The position numbers were made by a program, and so were the translations under genes. The notes beneath the pieces are model-generated. The model worked only from the letters and a program-made list of their open reading frames with translations. It was not told the origin of the DNA and ran no database searches. 64,000 nt of DNA from Rhinopomastus cyanomelas. Taxonomy: Eukaryota; Chordata; Aves; Bucerotiformes; Rhinopomastidae. Of this stretch, positions 1 through 9,527 are shown in pieces; the first letter of the stretch is position 1, and every line of letters begins with the position of its first letter. The DNA lies in NCBI GenBank assembly GCA_013400115.1, contig VXBP01003844.1, positions 561-64,560 of the forward strand, written 5' to 3'.

Positions 1-945
1 GGCCCCTCTTTCCTCAAGGGCTTCATCCCACGATACTTTGGCCAGCAGATCCCTGAAGCAATCAAAGTCTGCACACCTAAAGTCCAGGGACGTAAGCTTA
101 GAAAACTTCCTTCTGGTTGCCCTGAGGCTTCATGGTCACTGCAGCCAAGGCTGTCCCTGAGCCTCACGTTGGTCACCAGCCCTTCCCTGTTGGTGAGAAC
201 AAGGTCCAGCATAGCACCTTTTCTTGTTGGTTCCTCCATCATTCGGAGGAAGAAGTTGTCATCTATGCAATCCTTGAATAACCTGCACTGCTGGTGCTTT
301 GCTGTCTTCCAACAGGGGCTTATATCTTTTACGCAGTGGCAACTGGGGAGGTGAGGCAGGCAAGGGTGGTACTCACCTTCTGCCATGGCCCTGCACTTGG
401 CTCCACTCACCCATTCTTCTTGGGCTTCTGTCCTCCACCTTAGAACTAGAGGATACAGGCTCACCCTGAATCTGGCTCTTATTTAGCCATTGTCCAGACT
501 CCTGAGCCTGGCTCCACCTATCTACCTCTGTTTCAGCCACTCTCGTTCTCCTGAGCCTTTCTACTTCAGCGTGCAGCCTTTCAACCTCACCTTGCAACTG
601 TGCAGCCTGGTCAAGCAGATAATCTACCTGCTGGCACCGTGGGTTCCCACCTCCACGTGCAGTTGTGACTGAAGCCTTGTCTTCCTCTGCTGACACGTGG
701 TTACCATTCATTTTTTTTAACCCACCTGGTGGCTAAAGCGGCTGTGCTCTCGCTGCTGCCTGCAGTCTGAGAGTAACTTTTCGCCTCACTCAAAGGCTCC
801 GGCTCCGCACTCCCTGCAGTGCTTGCCTGGCTTCCCCCGCGAGAGTATTTTAATCACAGTGGCTTGTTCCCTGCTTCCCGCAAGCTTTCCCAGTCAGGGA
901 ACCCCCAGATCACCCAAAACCCTCGATAAAATTGCGTTTTGGGAC
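1..945 (-). mobile_element. CR1 LINE with 5'UTR and ORF1, internally deleted
   Basis: Read on the minus strand, roughly 945-720 is a GC-rich 5'UTR-like leader. An ATG at 711 then opens a 112-codon frame ending at 373. That frame has a coiled-coil stretch of E/L/V/R heptads (around residues 30-60, including DQAAQLQGEVERLHAEVERL), as in CR1 ORF1. Around 330 the sequence jumps directly into the ORF2 endonuclease region: 1-320 matches 23865-24190 of the other CR1 copy closely. The junction therefore removes the end of ORF1 and the N-terminal half of the endonuclease. Most CR1 copies are 5'-truncated, so keeping the leader and ORF1 is uncommon. The element lies in the sense direction of CBLB and continues left of the window. 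The 5' boundary (about 945) is approximate. Confidence 0.75.
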
Positions 946-1574
946 GGGTGCTCTTGCTGCTGTCTGAGTGTGAAGATATAAGCCCTCCCTTTTCCACACA
1001 GAAGATGACAAAAACACATCAACCGGTGTCACCAGGGAATCTGTGGTTTTGAGAATATTCTCTAAATGATACTACGAGTTTCCCTTCCACCCTTCTCTTA
1101 CCTCAACGCCACCTAAAGCTAGATGGTTCAGTGCTTACATATTAACATGAAACAAGAAACCTAAGCTTATTTTTCCACAGGCCACTTCATGATTTTTATT
1201 GATTGACTCCTTTCACCAATAACATTGTCGCCTTACAAAACACTGTCTAGTCAGTTATCTACTCCCAGCTACTACTTTTGAATACATTATGAAGTGACCT
1301 GGGTTGCTGAACTGGCACCAAATGCCTGGACACAGTCCTCAGAAAACAGTTTATACTTAGCAGCAGTTAGCAAATGGCTTACGGAAGCCCACAAGTCCAG
1401 ATTTTAATTATTCTTCAGAATTCTTTTTGAATTTGTGGATCTGGGTCCACAAACTGAAAAAGTTCATAATCATAAATACACATGCTGTTAACCTGGAAAA
1501 GAAAACATATACCCCACACTCTAAACGGGATAAAAATCCATCCTCTTCTCCACTAACTGAACTGTGAAAAGTAC
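1..1574 (-). other. CBLB: CBLB intron downstream of the first RING exon (partial)
   Basis: This intron begins at the donor GT at 1574-1573 and runs off the left edge of the window. The next CBLB exon, which should supply the last two RING zinc ligands, is not visible in these bases. Positions 1-945 are a rearranged CR1 element (separate entry). I recognise nothing in 945-1574. Confidence 0.85.
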
Positions 1575-1706
1575 CTGCCATGCTGTAAGACAAGAAGTGC
1601 ACATAAGGTGTCCACAAGGTTCTATCTTCACGTCCTTGTCATTCTCTGCACAGATTTTACACAGCTGAAACGTGGAACCCATTTCACAGTACAATTCATA
1701 CTGTTC
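1575..1706 (-). CDS. CBLB: CBLB exon: linker helix and first part of RING finger
   Basis: This 132-bp exon encodes 44 codons, human CBLB residues 358-401, from [10 protein letters not shown] to CLTAWQ. CBLB is a RING E3 ubiquitin ligase that dampens tyrosine-kinase and T-cell receptor signalling in the cytoplasm. The exon carries the linker tyrosine (Y363 in human), whose phosphorylation activates the ligase. It also carries six of the eight RING zinc ligands: C373, C376, C388, H390, C393 and C396. The last two cysteines belong to the next exon, outside the window. TAWQ fits CBLB; c-CBL has TSWQ here. The acceptor is TTACAG before 1706. The donor is GTACTT at 1574, which lacks the usual G at +5. 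Both exon phases are 0. The short ATG-started frame over this exon is an intron read-through, not a protein. Confidence 0.97.
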
Positions 1707-2497
1707 CTGTAACAAGAAGGTCAAGTGATTATTTCTTTACTATGATTTGTTCACAAACTATATGTTTAAACACCAGTATAGACAAACTTTTCTCTGAGAT
1801 TATTTTCCAACCTACTTATTTAGTCAAGCAAACTACCACCATGAAAAGCCATACTAAGGATTTCTATGGCATACTAAGCCATTCCAAATAGCATTGTTTC
1901 TTGCTTCTAAAAGCTTTTTGCTTCTTAAAACCTATGATACACTACAATACCTACTACAAAACAAGGCTTTAGGCACTTAAGAAAATTTCCGTTTCTTTTC
2001 TGTGATCTCTCTTTTAATTTGCACAATGGACAAAGAAAGGAAAGAGATCTTGGAACCAGTATCTTTGTAATCTATGGAGTATATACTTTTCCTCCTGGAC
2101 TTGTCAACAAACTGTGCCATTCCTCTCAAAGCTTCAAAACAATCATGTGATCTTGATTTTATTTCTGTATTCCTATCTGCTATTAGCAAGGAAATGCCAA
2201 GCTATGTAAGCTGAGTACATAAATGCCAGCAAAAAATGTAACAGCCACTAACAAATTTCTCACTTGAAGAAGACCTGGAATAAGCAAAACTTTACAAGAC
2301 ATGCCATCTGCATCACCATCAGCTCTAACAGTTTAAAGGATTATCACTGTGTTCTTTGTCCAAGCCTTTCCATCAACAACGTATTTTCACTCTTAGAAAT
2401 GTCTTTCTCATGTTGTAATAAAATCTTATTATCATTGCTAGATGAGATACTAAGGGAAGTGTAGATTGCCACATAACTGACAATCTTTGTAACATAC
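1707..2497 (-). other. CBLB: CBLB intron, 791 bp
   Basis: It is bounded by donor GTATGT (2497) and acceptor TTACAG (before 1706) on the minus strand. The sequence is AT-rich and non-coding. No repeat or RNA gene was recognised. Confidence 0.9.
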
Positions 2498-2585
2498 CTG
2501 TGTGACTTTTATGTGATCATGTGGTGTGGGTTCACATAATCCTGTCAAATCAGGATTATAACTTCGTCCATCTGGGAACAGATAG
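2498..2585 (-). CDS. CBLB: CBLB exon: end of SH2-like domain and start of linker
   Basis: This 88-bp exon begins with one base completing F328 and then encodes 29 codons, residues 329-357. It finishes the SH2-like part of the tyrosine-kinase-binding (TKB) domain and starts the linker. The peptide includes PDGRSYNPDL and GLCEPTPHDHIKVTQ. RSY and PHD match CBLB rather than c-CBL. One difference from human CBLB is F in place of Y331, a residue found in c-CBL at the equivalent position. The acceptor is TGCAG before 2585 and the donor is GTATGT at 2497. The phase is 2 on entry and 0 on exit, consistent with the neighbouring exons. Confidence 0.96.
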
Positions 2586-3699
2586 CTGCATAAGAAGAAG
2601 ACTTATAAATACGCACATATTTCAAAGGGGTAGAAGTTATTTTAGACCCACAGTAAGCTTTTATTTCCATATGTTCCTGGGGATCTCTTCACTGCAAGCA
2701 TCACACTCTGTGACTGTAAAACTTTGAAACAGTATCTTAATATCATGTTAAATCACACTATTAGAAGTTGTATACACATAGAGTAGAAAAGCTTCACTTT
2801 GCTTTAAATATTCTCAGCTCTAGTTATTGTTTTCTTTGTTTTCATTAAGTAGAATCATTATCATCATACATGTGTTTTTTATTACAGGCATGACATCATC
2901 ATACCTGGAAAAAAGCTTATTGGACTGCGCAGGACAGGAAAAAGAGTTTCTCAACATGTTTGGATGACAGATTACTTTTCCTTTTTTTTCCCCACCTGTG
3001 ATCACGTGCATATATCACAGAATGTTACAGGTTGGAAGGGACCTCGAAAGTTCATCTAAGTCCAACCCCCGCTGCTGGAGCAGGGTAAGCCTACAGTACT
3101 GTCTCAAGATGTCCTACATGGGGCTCAAACCCATGACCCCAGGAATTCAGAGTCTCATGCTCTACCAACTCAGCAAACCAGAACATATATTCCGAAAAGA
3201 CTGATGTTCAAAATTTGGTTGTTACTTCAGCCAACCTACTAAAAATGTACTGCTTCTCCCTATAAACCTGGATTCTCTTGTAATTATAAATTTTGTCAGT
3301 CAACTATTGGAACCTGGAAAATGTTCTGGCTGCACAATATACAAAAAAGCAATTACATTGCTTTCAAATCATTGTCCAGAGTTATGGACGCATGAATAAC
3401 TGGCAGTAGGAATTTTTCAATAAGCTTAAGTGCCTTTGGAACTATCGTAGAATTTATCTACTATGAGACACAGCTGTGGTTAGCTTTCCTTAACTTTGGT
3501 TAATGCAATTATCTGGAAATGAGTGTTTTCCAAATGAGAAAAGGAATGGTCTTTAAACTCCAAGGGACTGTAAAACATCACATTCAAAACACCTGTCTTC
3601 AAAGATCTGTAATAACCATCCATACTTATAGAAGTTGCATTAGAAGAATTAGGAAACCGGGATTTTACATCTATGGTGACTGTAGGAATTCGTACTTAC
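2586..3699 (-). other. CBLB: CBLB intron, 1114 bp, with a SINE
   Basis: The donor is GTAAGT at 3699 and the acceptor TGCAG before 2585. A tRNA/CR1 chimeric SINE occupies 3015-3181 in the sense direction of the gene. Nothing else was recognised. Confidence 0.9.
3015..3181 (-). mobile_element. tRNA-Lys-headed, CR1-tailed SINE (copy 2)
   Basis: Read on the minus strand from 3181, a tRNA-like head carries an A-box region (GCTGAGTTGGTAGAGC), the anticodon-arm string GAGCATGAGACTCTGAATTC and a B box (GGGTTTGAGCCCC). A linker containing GAGACAGTACTGTAGGC follows, then a CR1 tail with GGGGGTTGGACTTAGATG and GAGGTCCCTTCCAACC, ending in ATTCTGTGA. The head matches vertebrate tRNA-Lys(CUU) best around the T arm. 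The short string ATATATG occurs just outside both ends and may be the target-site duplication. The copy at 29394-29565 shares head, linker and tail, which shows this is a family and not a chance join. Confidence 0.85.
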
Positions 3700-3837
3700 A
3701 ATCCTTCTCGGCTGCCATCAATCAAAGCTTGAAACAGAGGCTTGTTGTGAGGTATGGTTTGCAATATATTCCCATCACCAGTCACATATCCAATGGCCCA
3801 CTGTCCCAAGCGAGTGCAACTCAGTCTGAAAATGTAG
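3700..3837 (-). CDS. CBLB: CBLB exon: SH2-like domain core
   Basis: This 138-bp exon starts with one base completing S282, encodes residues 283-327 in full and ends with two bases of F328. It contains [17 protein letters not shown]. The arginine of FRLS corresponds to R286 in human CBLB, the phosphotyrosine-contacting residue of the SH2-like fold that docks activated kinases and adaptors. No difference from human CBLB was noticed in this exon. The acceptor is a pyrimidine-rich tract ending AATCAAG before 3837 and the donor is GTAAGT at 3699. An overlapping plus-strand frame at 3519-3842 is its antisense shadow. Confidence 0.97.
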
Positions 3838-5072
3838 CTTGATTAAAAAAAAGGATGAATAAAACGTCAGTGTTAATCAGAGTTCGGCACAACCACCAGA
3901 GACAGAGGAGGGCCTCTGGTTAAGATACTGCATTAAGTCTCTGAGGATAATGTCAGATTCACAATTCTGCTGCATGTTCTTCATAGAACCCAAAATAAAC
4001 CTGCATATTTTATGCTGTTAGTTGCTTATGGGTAGAAATAAGGTAACAGTAGCATCTCTCTCCTGAATTTTGTTTTATAGATTTTCTTAATCATATATCA
4101 ATATTTGATTTCCTTCCAACCTGTGTAAAATGGGAAATACGAATCTCTCACAATCTCAGCACAGCTCTTATAACCTTCAATAGGGCCAACATCACACTGA
4201 AGTAGTAATTATTCCTTTGAAGAGACTCTTGCCATTTTCAGGATGTTTTAGATAAGGAAACAATTTCACTTCACATTTCCTCTTGAACACTCCCGTATTT
4301 CTCCTAAGCAATTTTCTGATACACAAGGGATAGTTATCCTACAACTCTCTATTTAAGAAGGCAACTTGAGATATTTTCTCTATTACTTCTCTTTAATCAT
4401 TACAGAAATTAGAACCAATAATAGAGACAATACTGACTATATCAACCACTTTCAAAATAGAACGGAACAGAAACAGACAATAAATGTATTTACCTGACTT
4501 ACACAGTAGTGTTCACGAGTGCCAAGCTAAAATTCAATGCTATCCTACTAGAACCACAAGATCCTAGTACATATACACGTGCTTAACCAGCAGGTAATCT
4601 AATGAGCTTTACCAGCAAGGTAATCTCATGAGATACAGTATATTGTTTACTCATAATCAACAGAAATCAAGTACAGGCTCTAACTGTTGCTACACTTCTT
4701 TCACAACTATGAACTTTTAACTACGTATACATGTCCTACAGCAAATGTCAGACAACTACACATCAGGAAAAAAAGCTTCAGAACTGAAAACTAGAAAAAC
4801 AGAAGTTAACTAATATGGGATTCAATGTATTATTTCTCCAGTCTGAGTGAAGAAAAAAACAGGACAACAAAAGTGGCCTAAACAGTAAAAGTTCAATTTG
4901 AATAATGCAGTGCATATAGCACCACACAGAAATTATTTACAAACTCTGCATATCAAAGTATCTTAATGTTATAGTTTCATTTTCTAGGTGCAGAGTCTAT
5001 GATATAGAATCACTATGGGCTTGTGACACAACAAGTTCATTGGGAAAGCAATAATCATGCAAAACTTCTCAC
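3838..5072 (-). other. CBLB: CBLB intron, 1235 bp
   Basis: The donor is GTGAGA at 5072; the acceptor is at 3839-3838. It holds a short tandem duplication at 4586-4632. No other repeat or gene was recognised. Confidence 0.9.
4586..4632 (+). repeat. Short imperfect tandem duplication
   Basis: ACCAGCAGGTAATCTAATGA at 4586 is repeated with two changes at 4611-4632. It is a local duplication inside a CBLB intron with no evident function. Confidence 0.6.
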
Positions 5073-5194
5073 CTCCCAGGCTTCGTGCTGTATTTTTGCA
5101 ACCTCGCTTTCACTTCATCGTATGTCAGAAATGCCATATATCCAGGATGTGTCACAGCTAGGAAGTTCCAGTTCCGTAAGATTGAACCCCATGG
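5073..5194 (-). CDS. CBLB: CBLB exon: EF-hand/SH2 junction of the TKB domain
   Basis: This 122-bp exon encodes residues 242-281 plus two bases of S282. It starts with [19 protein letters not shown] and continues through [20 protein letters not shown]. This segment begins the SH2-like fold after the calcium-binding EF-hand; together with the four-helix bundle these form the TKB substrate-recognition module. No difference from human CBLB was noticed. The acceptor is TTTGTAG before 5194 and the donor GTGAGA at 5072. Entry phase is 0 and exit phase 2, which fits the exons on both sides. Confidence 0.97.
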
Positions 5195-5296
5195 CTACAA
5201 AGAGAAGACAAAGAATTAAAGAGATGCAGCCAGATAGTTATGTATTAATAATAAAACTCCAGTCAATTTGTCAGAGTATTTTAGCTACAGAATTAT

Positions 5297-5490
5297 AGAA
5301 TCATCCTGATTGGAAAAGACTTTCAAGATCATCATGGCCAACCATCTGCCCTGCAATCCCTAACCACTACGCCATCTTCCCAAATACCATGCCTACCCAC
5401 TTTTTTTTTAACATCTCCAGGGACGGTGCCTCCACCACTTCCCTGGGCAGCCTGTTCCAGTGCCTCAGGACTCCTCCTGCAACAACTTTT
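5297..5490 (-). mobile_element. CR1 3' end, old copy
   Basis: On the plus strand it begins AGAATCATCCTGATTGGAAA, the reverse of a CR1 tail. CATCTCCAGGGACGGTGCCT and CCCTGGGCAGCCTGTTCCAG follow, which are reverse complements of conserved CR1 3' coding sequence. A T run interrupts it near 5401. It is diverged and 5'-truncated. Confidence 0.85.
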
Positions 5491-6649
5491 GGTTAAGACC
5501 TAAATAGTAACAAAGACTTTGCTAGACACCCAGTGTTCCTTCAAATGAATTATTTTAAGAACACCAAGAATAAAGTTTTGGATAAAGACTTTGAAAGCCC
5601 TGCATTTAAGGGATGTCCACTTAGTAGCTACCTAGAATATTAAGCATGGTATTTAGTTAGAATCTGGAGAATGTGGGTCCATGATGGTTTAATAAAAACA
5701 CAATCCTATTCTTGAGAGGTCCTGAGGCACTTTCACAGGTAGTAATGAAGCATAATAAAGTCACTACTTGGAGTTGTCATTCCTTTTCTCATTCTCTACA
5801 GTTATCATAATGGTATTATGCCTGGAAAACAAAACAAATATTGACAGCACTTCAACACAGTCTTCGCTGCCATGAATATGCCTCAGAGAACTCAGGGAAA
5901 CATGCCTGATAATTACTGTTTCAAAGAATATGGAGCAGTCCTTTACTGTAAATGAAGAATGACACTTAAGCAGTGGATTAATACAAATACATTAAGTGTT
6001 CAATGCCAGCGTTTAGAGACACAAGAAACTTCCACTGAGTGGTTTGGATATTAATTTTAATGTAACTGTCAAAAGACCAAGGTAGATGAAGTTAAGCACA
6101 AGAGGTTTGTGTTCTTGTGTGACTTCTAAGGGTTAATAAGGCAGAAATTAATTGCCTGTGTGAAATGCTTGAGCAGAGTATCCTAACAGTTCTGCTTAAG
6201 AATATGATACCAAAAATATTTAGTTGCCCTAACTAAAGGGGGATTTATTCTTTTCCTTTCACTTCATCAACACTGACACTTCCTTCAGAAAAACAATATT
6301 CCTTCTACTGTCATGTTACTCTCAAGTGCTTGATACTTTTCATAGAGTACTTGGTGCTTTGATGAAAGCTTGTGGTACGTGATAAAATAAATTCAGGCAG
6401 TACGTATATTCTTTGTTAAATCACAACCATCAGACTTCTGAGGTGACAGTAGAGAGTAACCTCCTCAAATGCTTGGACTCTACAGAGTATCACACTACTG
6501 CTATACCTGGAAAACTACAAGACAGCGTGACTGAAAAAGTGGCAGGAACTCCCAGCATGTCTTGTTGAAGTTGAACCCAGCATGTGAAGTTGAGAGTATT
6601 ACCAAAACAAAAACGTTAAATGGGAAAAGACTTTTACACTTTTTCTGTG

Positions 6650-7035
6650 GAAGGGAATTGTGGGTGTTCAGCCTAGAAAAGGGAAGGATCCCCGGGAGAA
6701 ACTTGACAGCAGCCTTCTAGTTCCTAAAGGGGGTCTTCAGGAAAGATGGAGAGGGACTTTTCATGAGGTACTATAGTGATAGGACAAGAATGGTTTGAAA
6801 CTAAAATAGGCTAGATTTAGATTAGATCTTAGGAAAAAAATCCTCACTGTGTTAGGGCGGTGAGGCACTGGAACAGGTTGCAGAGCCAAGTTATGCATGC
6901 TCTCTTCCTGGAAGTGTTGGATGAGGCTCTGAGCAACCAAGTCTAGTGAAAGGTATTCGCGCCTACAGTAAGGGGGTTGGAGCTAGATCATCTCTGAGAT
7001 CCCTTCCAACCGAAACCATTCAATGTTTCTAAGAA
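6650..7035 (+). mobile_element. CR1 3' end fragment
   Basis: It runs from a degenerate region (GTGTTCAGCCTAGAAAAGGG) through GTGATAGGACAAGAATGG and GAGGCACTGGAACAGGTTGC to a tail with GATCCCTTCCAACCGAAACC. Frameshifts and stops show it is an old, dead copy. Confidence 0.85.
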
Positions 7036-7065
7036 CTTAATTGATCATCTGTGTTAGATAGTTTT

Positions 7066-7134
7066 GTCCTGCTCCGGCAGGGGGGTTGGACTCGGTGATC
7101 TCTTGGGTCCCTTCCAACCCCTAACATCCTATGA
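7066..7134 (+). mobile_element. CR1 tail fragment
   Basis: Only the last ~70 bp are present: GGTTGGACTCGGTGATCTCT, then CCCTTCCAACCCCTAACATC. It lies about 30 bp after the preceding CR1 and has a different tail sequence, so it is a separate, heavily 5'-truncated insertion. Confidence 0.85.
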
Positions 7135-8469
7135 TCTTAACACTAGCAGAAGGAAGTTCTTTTCCTTCACAGCACTGACATATTCTACAGTGCTAACTTT
7201 ATCTCTGATAACACAAAGCTGTGCATGCATACAGTGGGGAGGCAGGGGGAGCAACTTCACTTCTACAGGATCTCCACAGAAGTAGCTTGTCTTTCTTCCG
7301 TGAACAAGCACTGCTATGAACGCAGCTTTTCTGTAACACAATCTACAGTTGGCAAAACAGTATCTTGATTACTTGAACAACTGGGATTTTCTCCCTGTGG
7401 CTGCATGTGCACATCATTACAGAAGCCATTTAAAAACTAGATAATGTAACCTTTGGCAGATTTTCTCAGATCAAGTTCAGAGCAAGTTCACTTCAACAGT
7501 TATGCAGCTATTGCACCAGTTGGTAGTGTGTTTGGCAAAAATTATCTCTGATTCTTTGTTAAATTGGAAGTTAACGCCAACCAGCCTCCTCTACTTACAT
7601 GCAGCAGTGCTACTAATCTCCTCTTAGTACCACAAGGCATGGTAATGAATTAAACCCCCAATGGCCTCTCAAAGAAACTAATGCAAACAGTCATTGACTT
7701 ACATAACAAGGAAAAATCAACCTAATTTGAGGACTGTGGCAATCTATATATTCACAGATAAGGTCATTCTCAGATCACAAATTTATCATTTAATTTTATA
7801 CTTGATGTACAGATTGAAACAAAAGCACACCAAACCCTGTTATTTAGACTGCTTAAGGGCAAACATATTCCATAGAAAAGCATCTTAAATAGATGCATTT
7901 CATGGTGATGTATATTGCAGTCGACAGGCCTCAGACCTTTTGCAGTCAAGTCTGAGAGCAAGATTTGAACTTGATTACTAAACTGAACACCACATCAGTT
8001 TGCCAAACATTGGAAAAAATGGAGAAACTTTGAAAAAAAGGGAGTAAACACTGATACCAGGGCAGCAATATTTAACCAGGAAGGCTTAATTGTATCTAGC
8101 TGCACATACAGGGCAAAACTTTGGTGAATTTTGCTAAAGTGGCATAAAGTACAATGATCTATATTCTCTAGTTCATTTTTTCATCAAACAGAACCCCCAA
8201 AGTTTTGTTCAAACCTCCATTACCTGTGCATGTTTTAATAGCTGACCAATGCTTGTAGTTTAAATAAACAGACAGATTTACTTACACCAGAACATTTTTA
8301 ACTTGGATCCTTTAGACTTGGAATGAAGAAGAGATGATCAAAATCAAAACTCCTTAGACTGAAGTCATTAATGATCTCCTGCCAAATGTTAATATTAGCT
8401 TTCAAATGGCATCCTTCCCCATAATACCAAAGCCAAGAAATCAGAGATTATCACAGAGTAACAGAGAAA

Positions 8470-8690
8470 AGAGAACACGGCCAAGGCTCTGACATTAAAT
8501 TGGTGTCTTTTCCAGTTTAGCCTGTACAATTGTTGAGTCCAACTATTAAGCCAACAGTGGCAAGTGTTCCACACTAAACTATATCCCTACAGTGCTTGAT
8601 AACACTTTGAATGAAGAAATTTTTCCTAAAATCCAGTCTAAACCTCCCCTGGTGAAATCCTGAGGAGCAAACGATATAATAAATGGTTGA
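8470..8690 (-). mobile_element. Ancient CR1 fragment
   Basis: The clearest part is GAAGAAATTTTTCCTAAAAT followed by CCAGTCTAAACCTCCCCTGG, the reverse complement of a conserved CR1 3' coding region. TTGTTGAGTCCAACTATTAA to its left resembles a decayed tail. Boundaries are uncertain. Confidence 0.6.
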
Positions 8691-9370
8691 ATATCTCGAA
8701 GATATTAAAGAAATATTCCAAGTGCCAAATTCAGAATCAATAGATCTAATAAAGATGCAATCCAGCACAGCCTTCTACATCAATTAAAATGCTACGAGGC
8801 TATTCTGTAGAAGGGATACAAGATTAACAGACACACAAGCTTATTTCACATAAGTACTACCTATTAACAGTATTTCCAGAGATAGTCCCGTATTGTAAAT
8901 AAAGAGCAGGATGCATGGCAAATATATGTTCATAAAGAAGAGTTGGGCCTATATTTAGCCTAAAAAAAAAAAAAAAGGTCACATGCAGCTTTCCTTGTGT
9001 GTTTAGTAAAAAAATTTAGTGTAATGATATATACAGAAACAAAAGCACAATGAAACACAAGTAAGACTTGTAAGTAAGTAGTAAATAAGTAAGACAAGTA
9101 CCTGAAGATCTACATTTCTAGGAATACACTTAAGAATAGCAAAAAATAAATAAGCAGCAAATGCAAAGGTATTATCACAGTAGATATGTACAGAAATGAA
9201 GCAGGATTGTTTCTGTTTTTCAGGTATCTGTGAAAGGCCAAAAAAACTGCACAATTTAATTCTGAATTCTAATGTGTTCCAGCTATTTCAGCTCCCACGA
9301 CCCATGGGTTCTTGCCTCAGGGCATTAAGATTCCCAAATTCATACAAGTATTTAAAATTTTCAAATTTAC

Positions 9371-9527
9371 CTGAAATAATCTAGTGAAGATATCAAATTC
9401 AAATATTGAAATGTAATCATTGCAGGTCAAGTCAATAGTAGATTTAAGAGCCATTGCTTCCAAACCGGAGCTTATCTGATGAACTTCATGAAGGCACTGC
9501 CTGAACACTTTCCATGGCACTATAGTC
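9371..9527 (-). CDS. CBLB: CBLB exon: EF-hand region of the TKB domain
   Basis: This 157-bp exon begins with one base completing K189 and encodes residues 190-241, from TIVPWKVFRQCLHEVHQ to FDIFTRLFQ. It includes LTCNDYISIFEFDIF, the acidic calcium-binding loop of the EF-hand. The one change noticed from human CBLB is I for V230. The acceptor is CCACACAG before 9527 and the donor GTAAAT at 9370. The ATG-started minus-strand frame covering 9317-9646 is this exon plus intron read-through. Confidence 0.97.

Larger units (their letters stand above)
5195..9370 (-). other. CBLB: CBLB intron, 4176 bp
   Basis: The donor is GTAAAT at 9370 and the acceptor TTTGTAG before 5194. It contains CR1 fragments at 5297-5490, 6650-7035, 7066-7134 and 8470-8690, and an A homopolymer near 8961. 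No gene was recognised in the rest. Confidence 0.9.

Noticed and set aside
1521..1724. A short independent RING protein starting with MTFLLQ
   Set aside because: The first residues are intron read-through; the exon starts at 1706 after an acceptor and belongs to CBLB.
3519..3842. A 107-codon plus-strand gene
   Set aside because: It is mostly the antisense of the CBLB SH2 exon and has no family signature.
5023..5298. A 91-codon plus-strand gene
   Set aside because: It is the antisense shadow of the CBLB exon at 5073-5194 plus intron.
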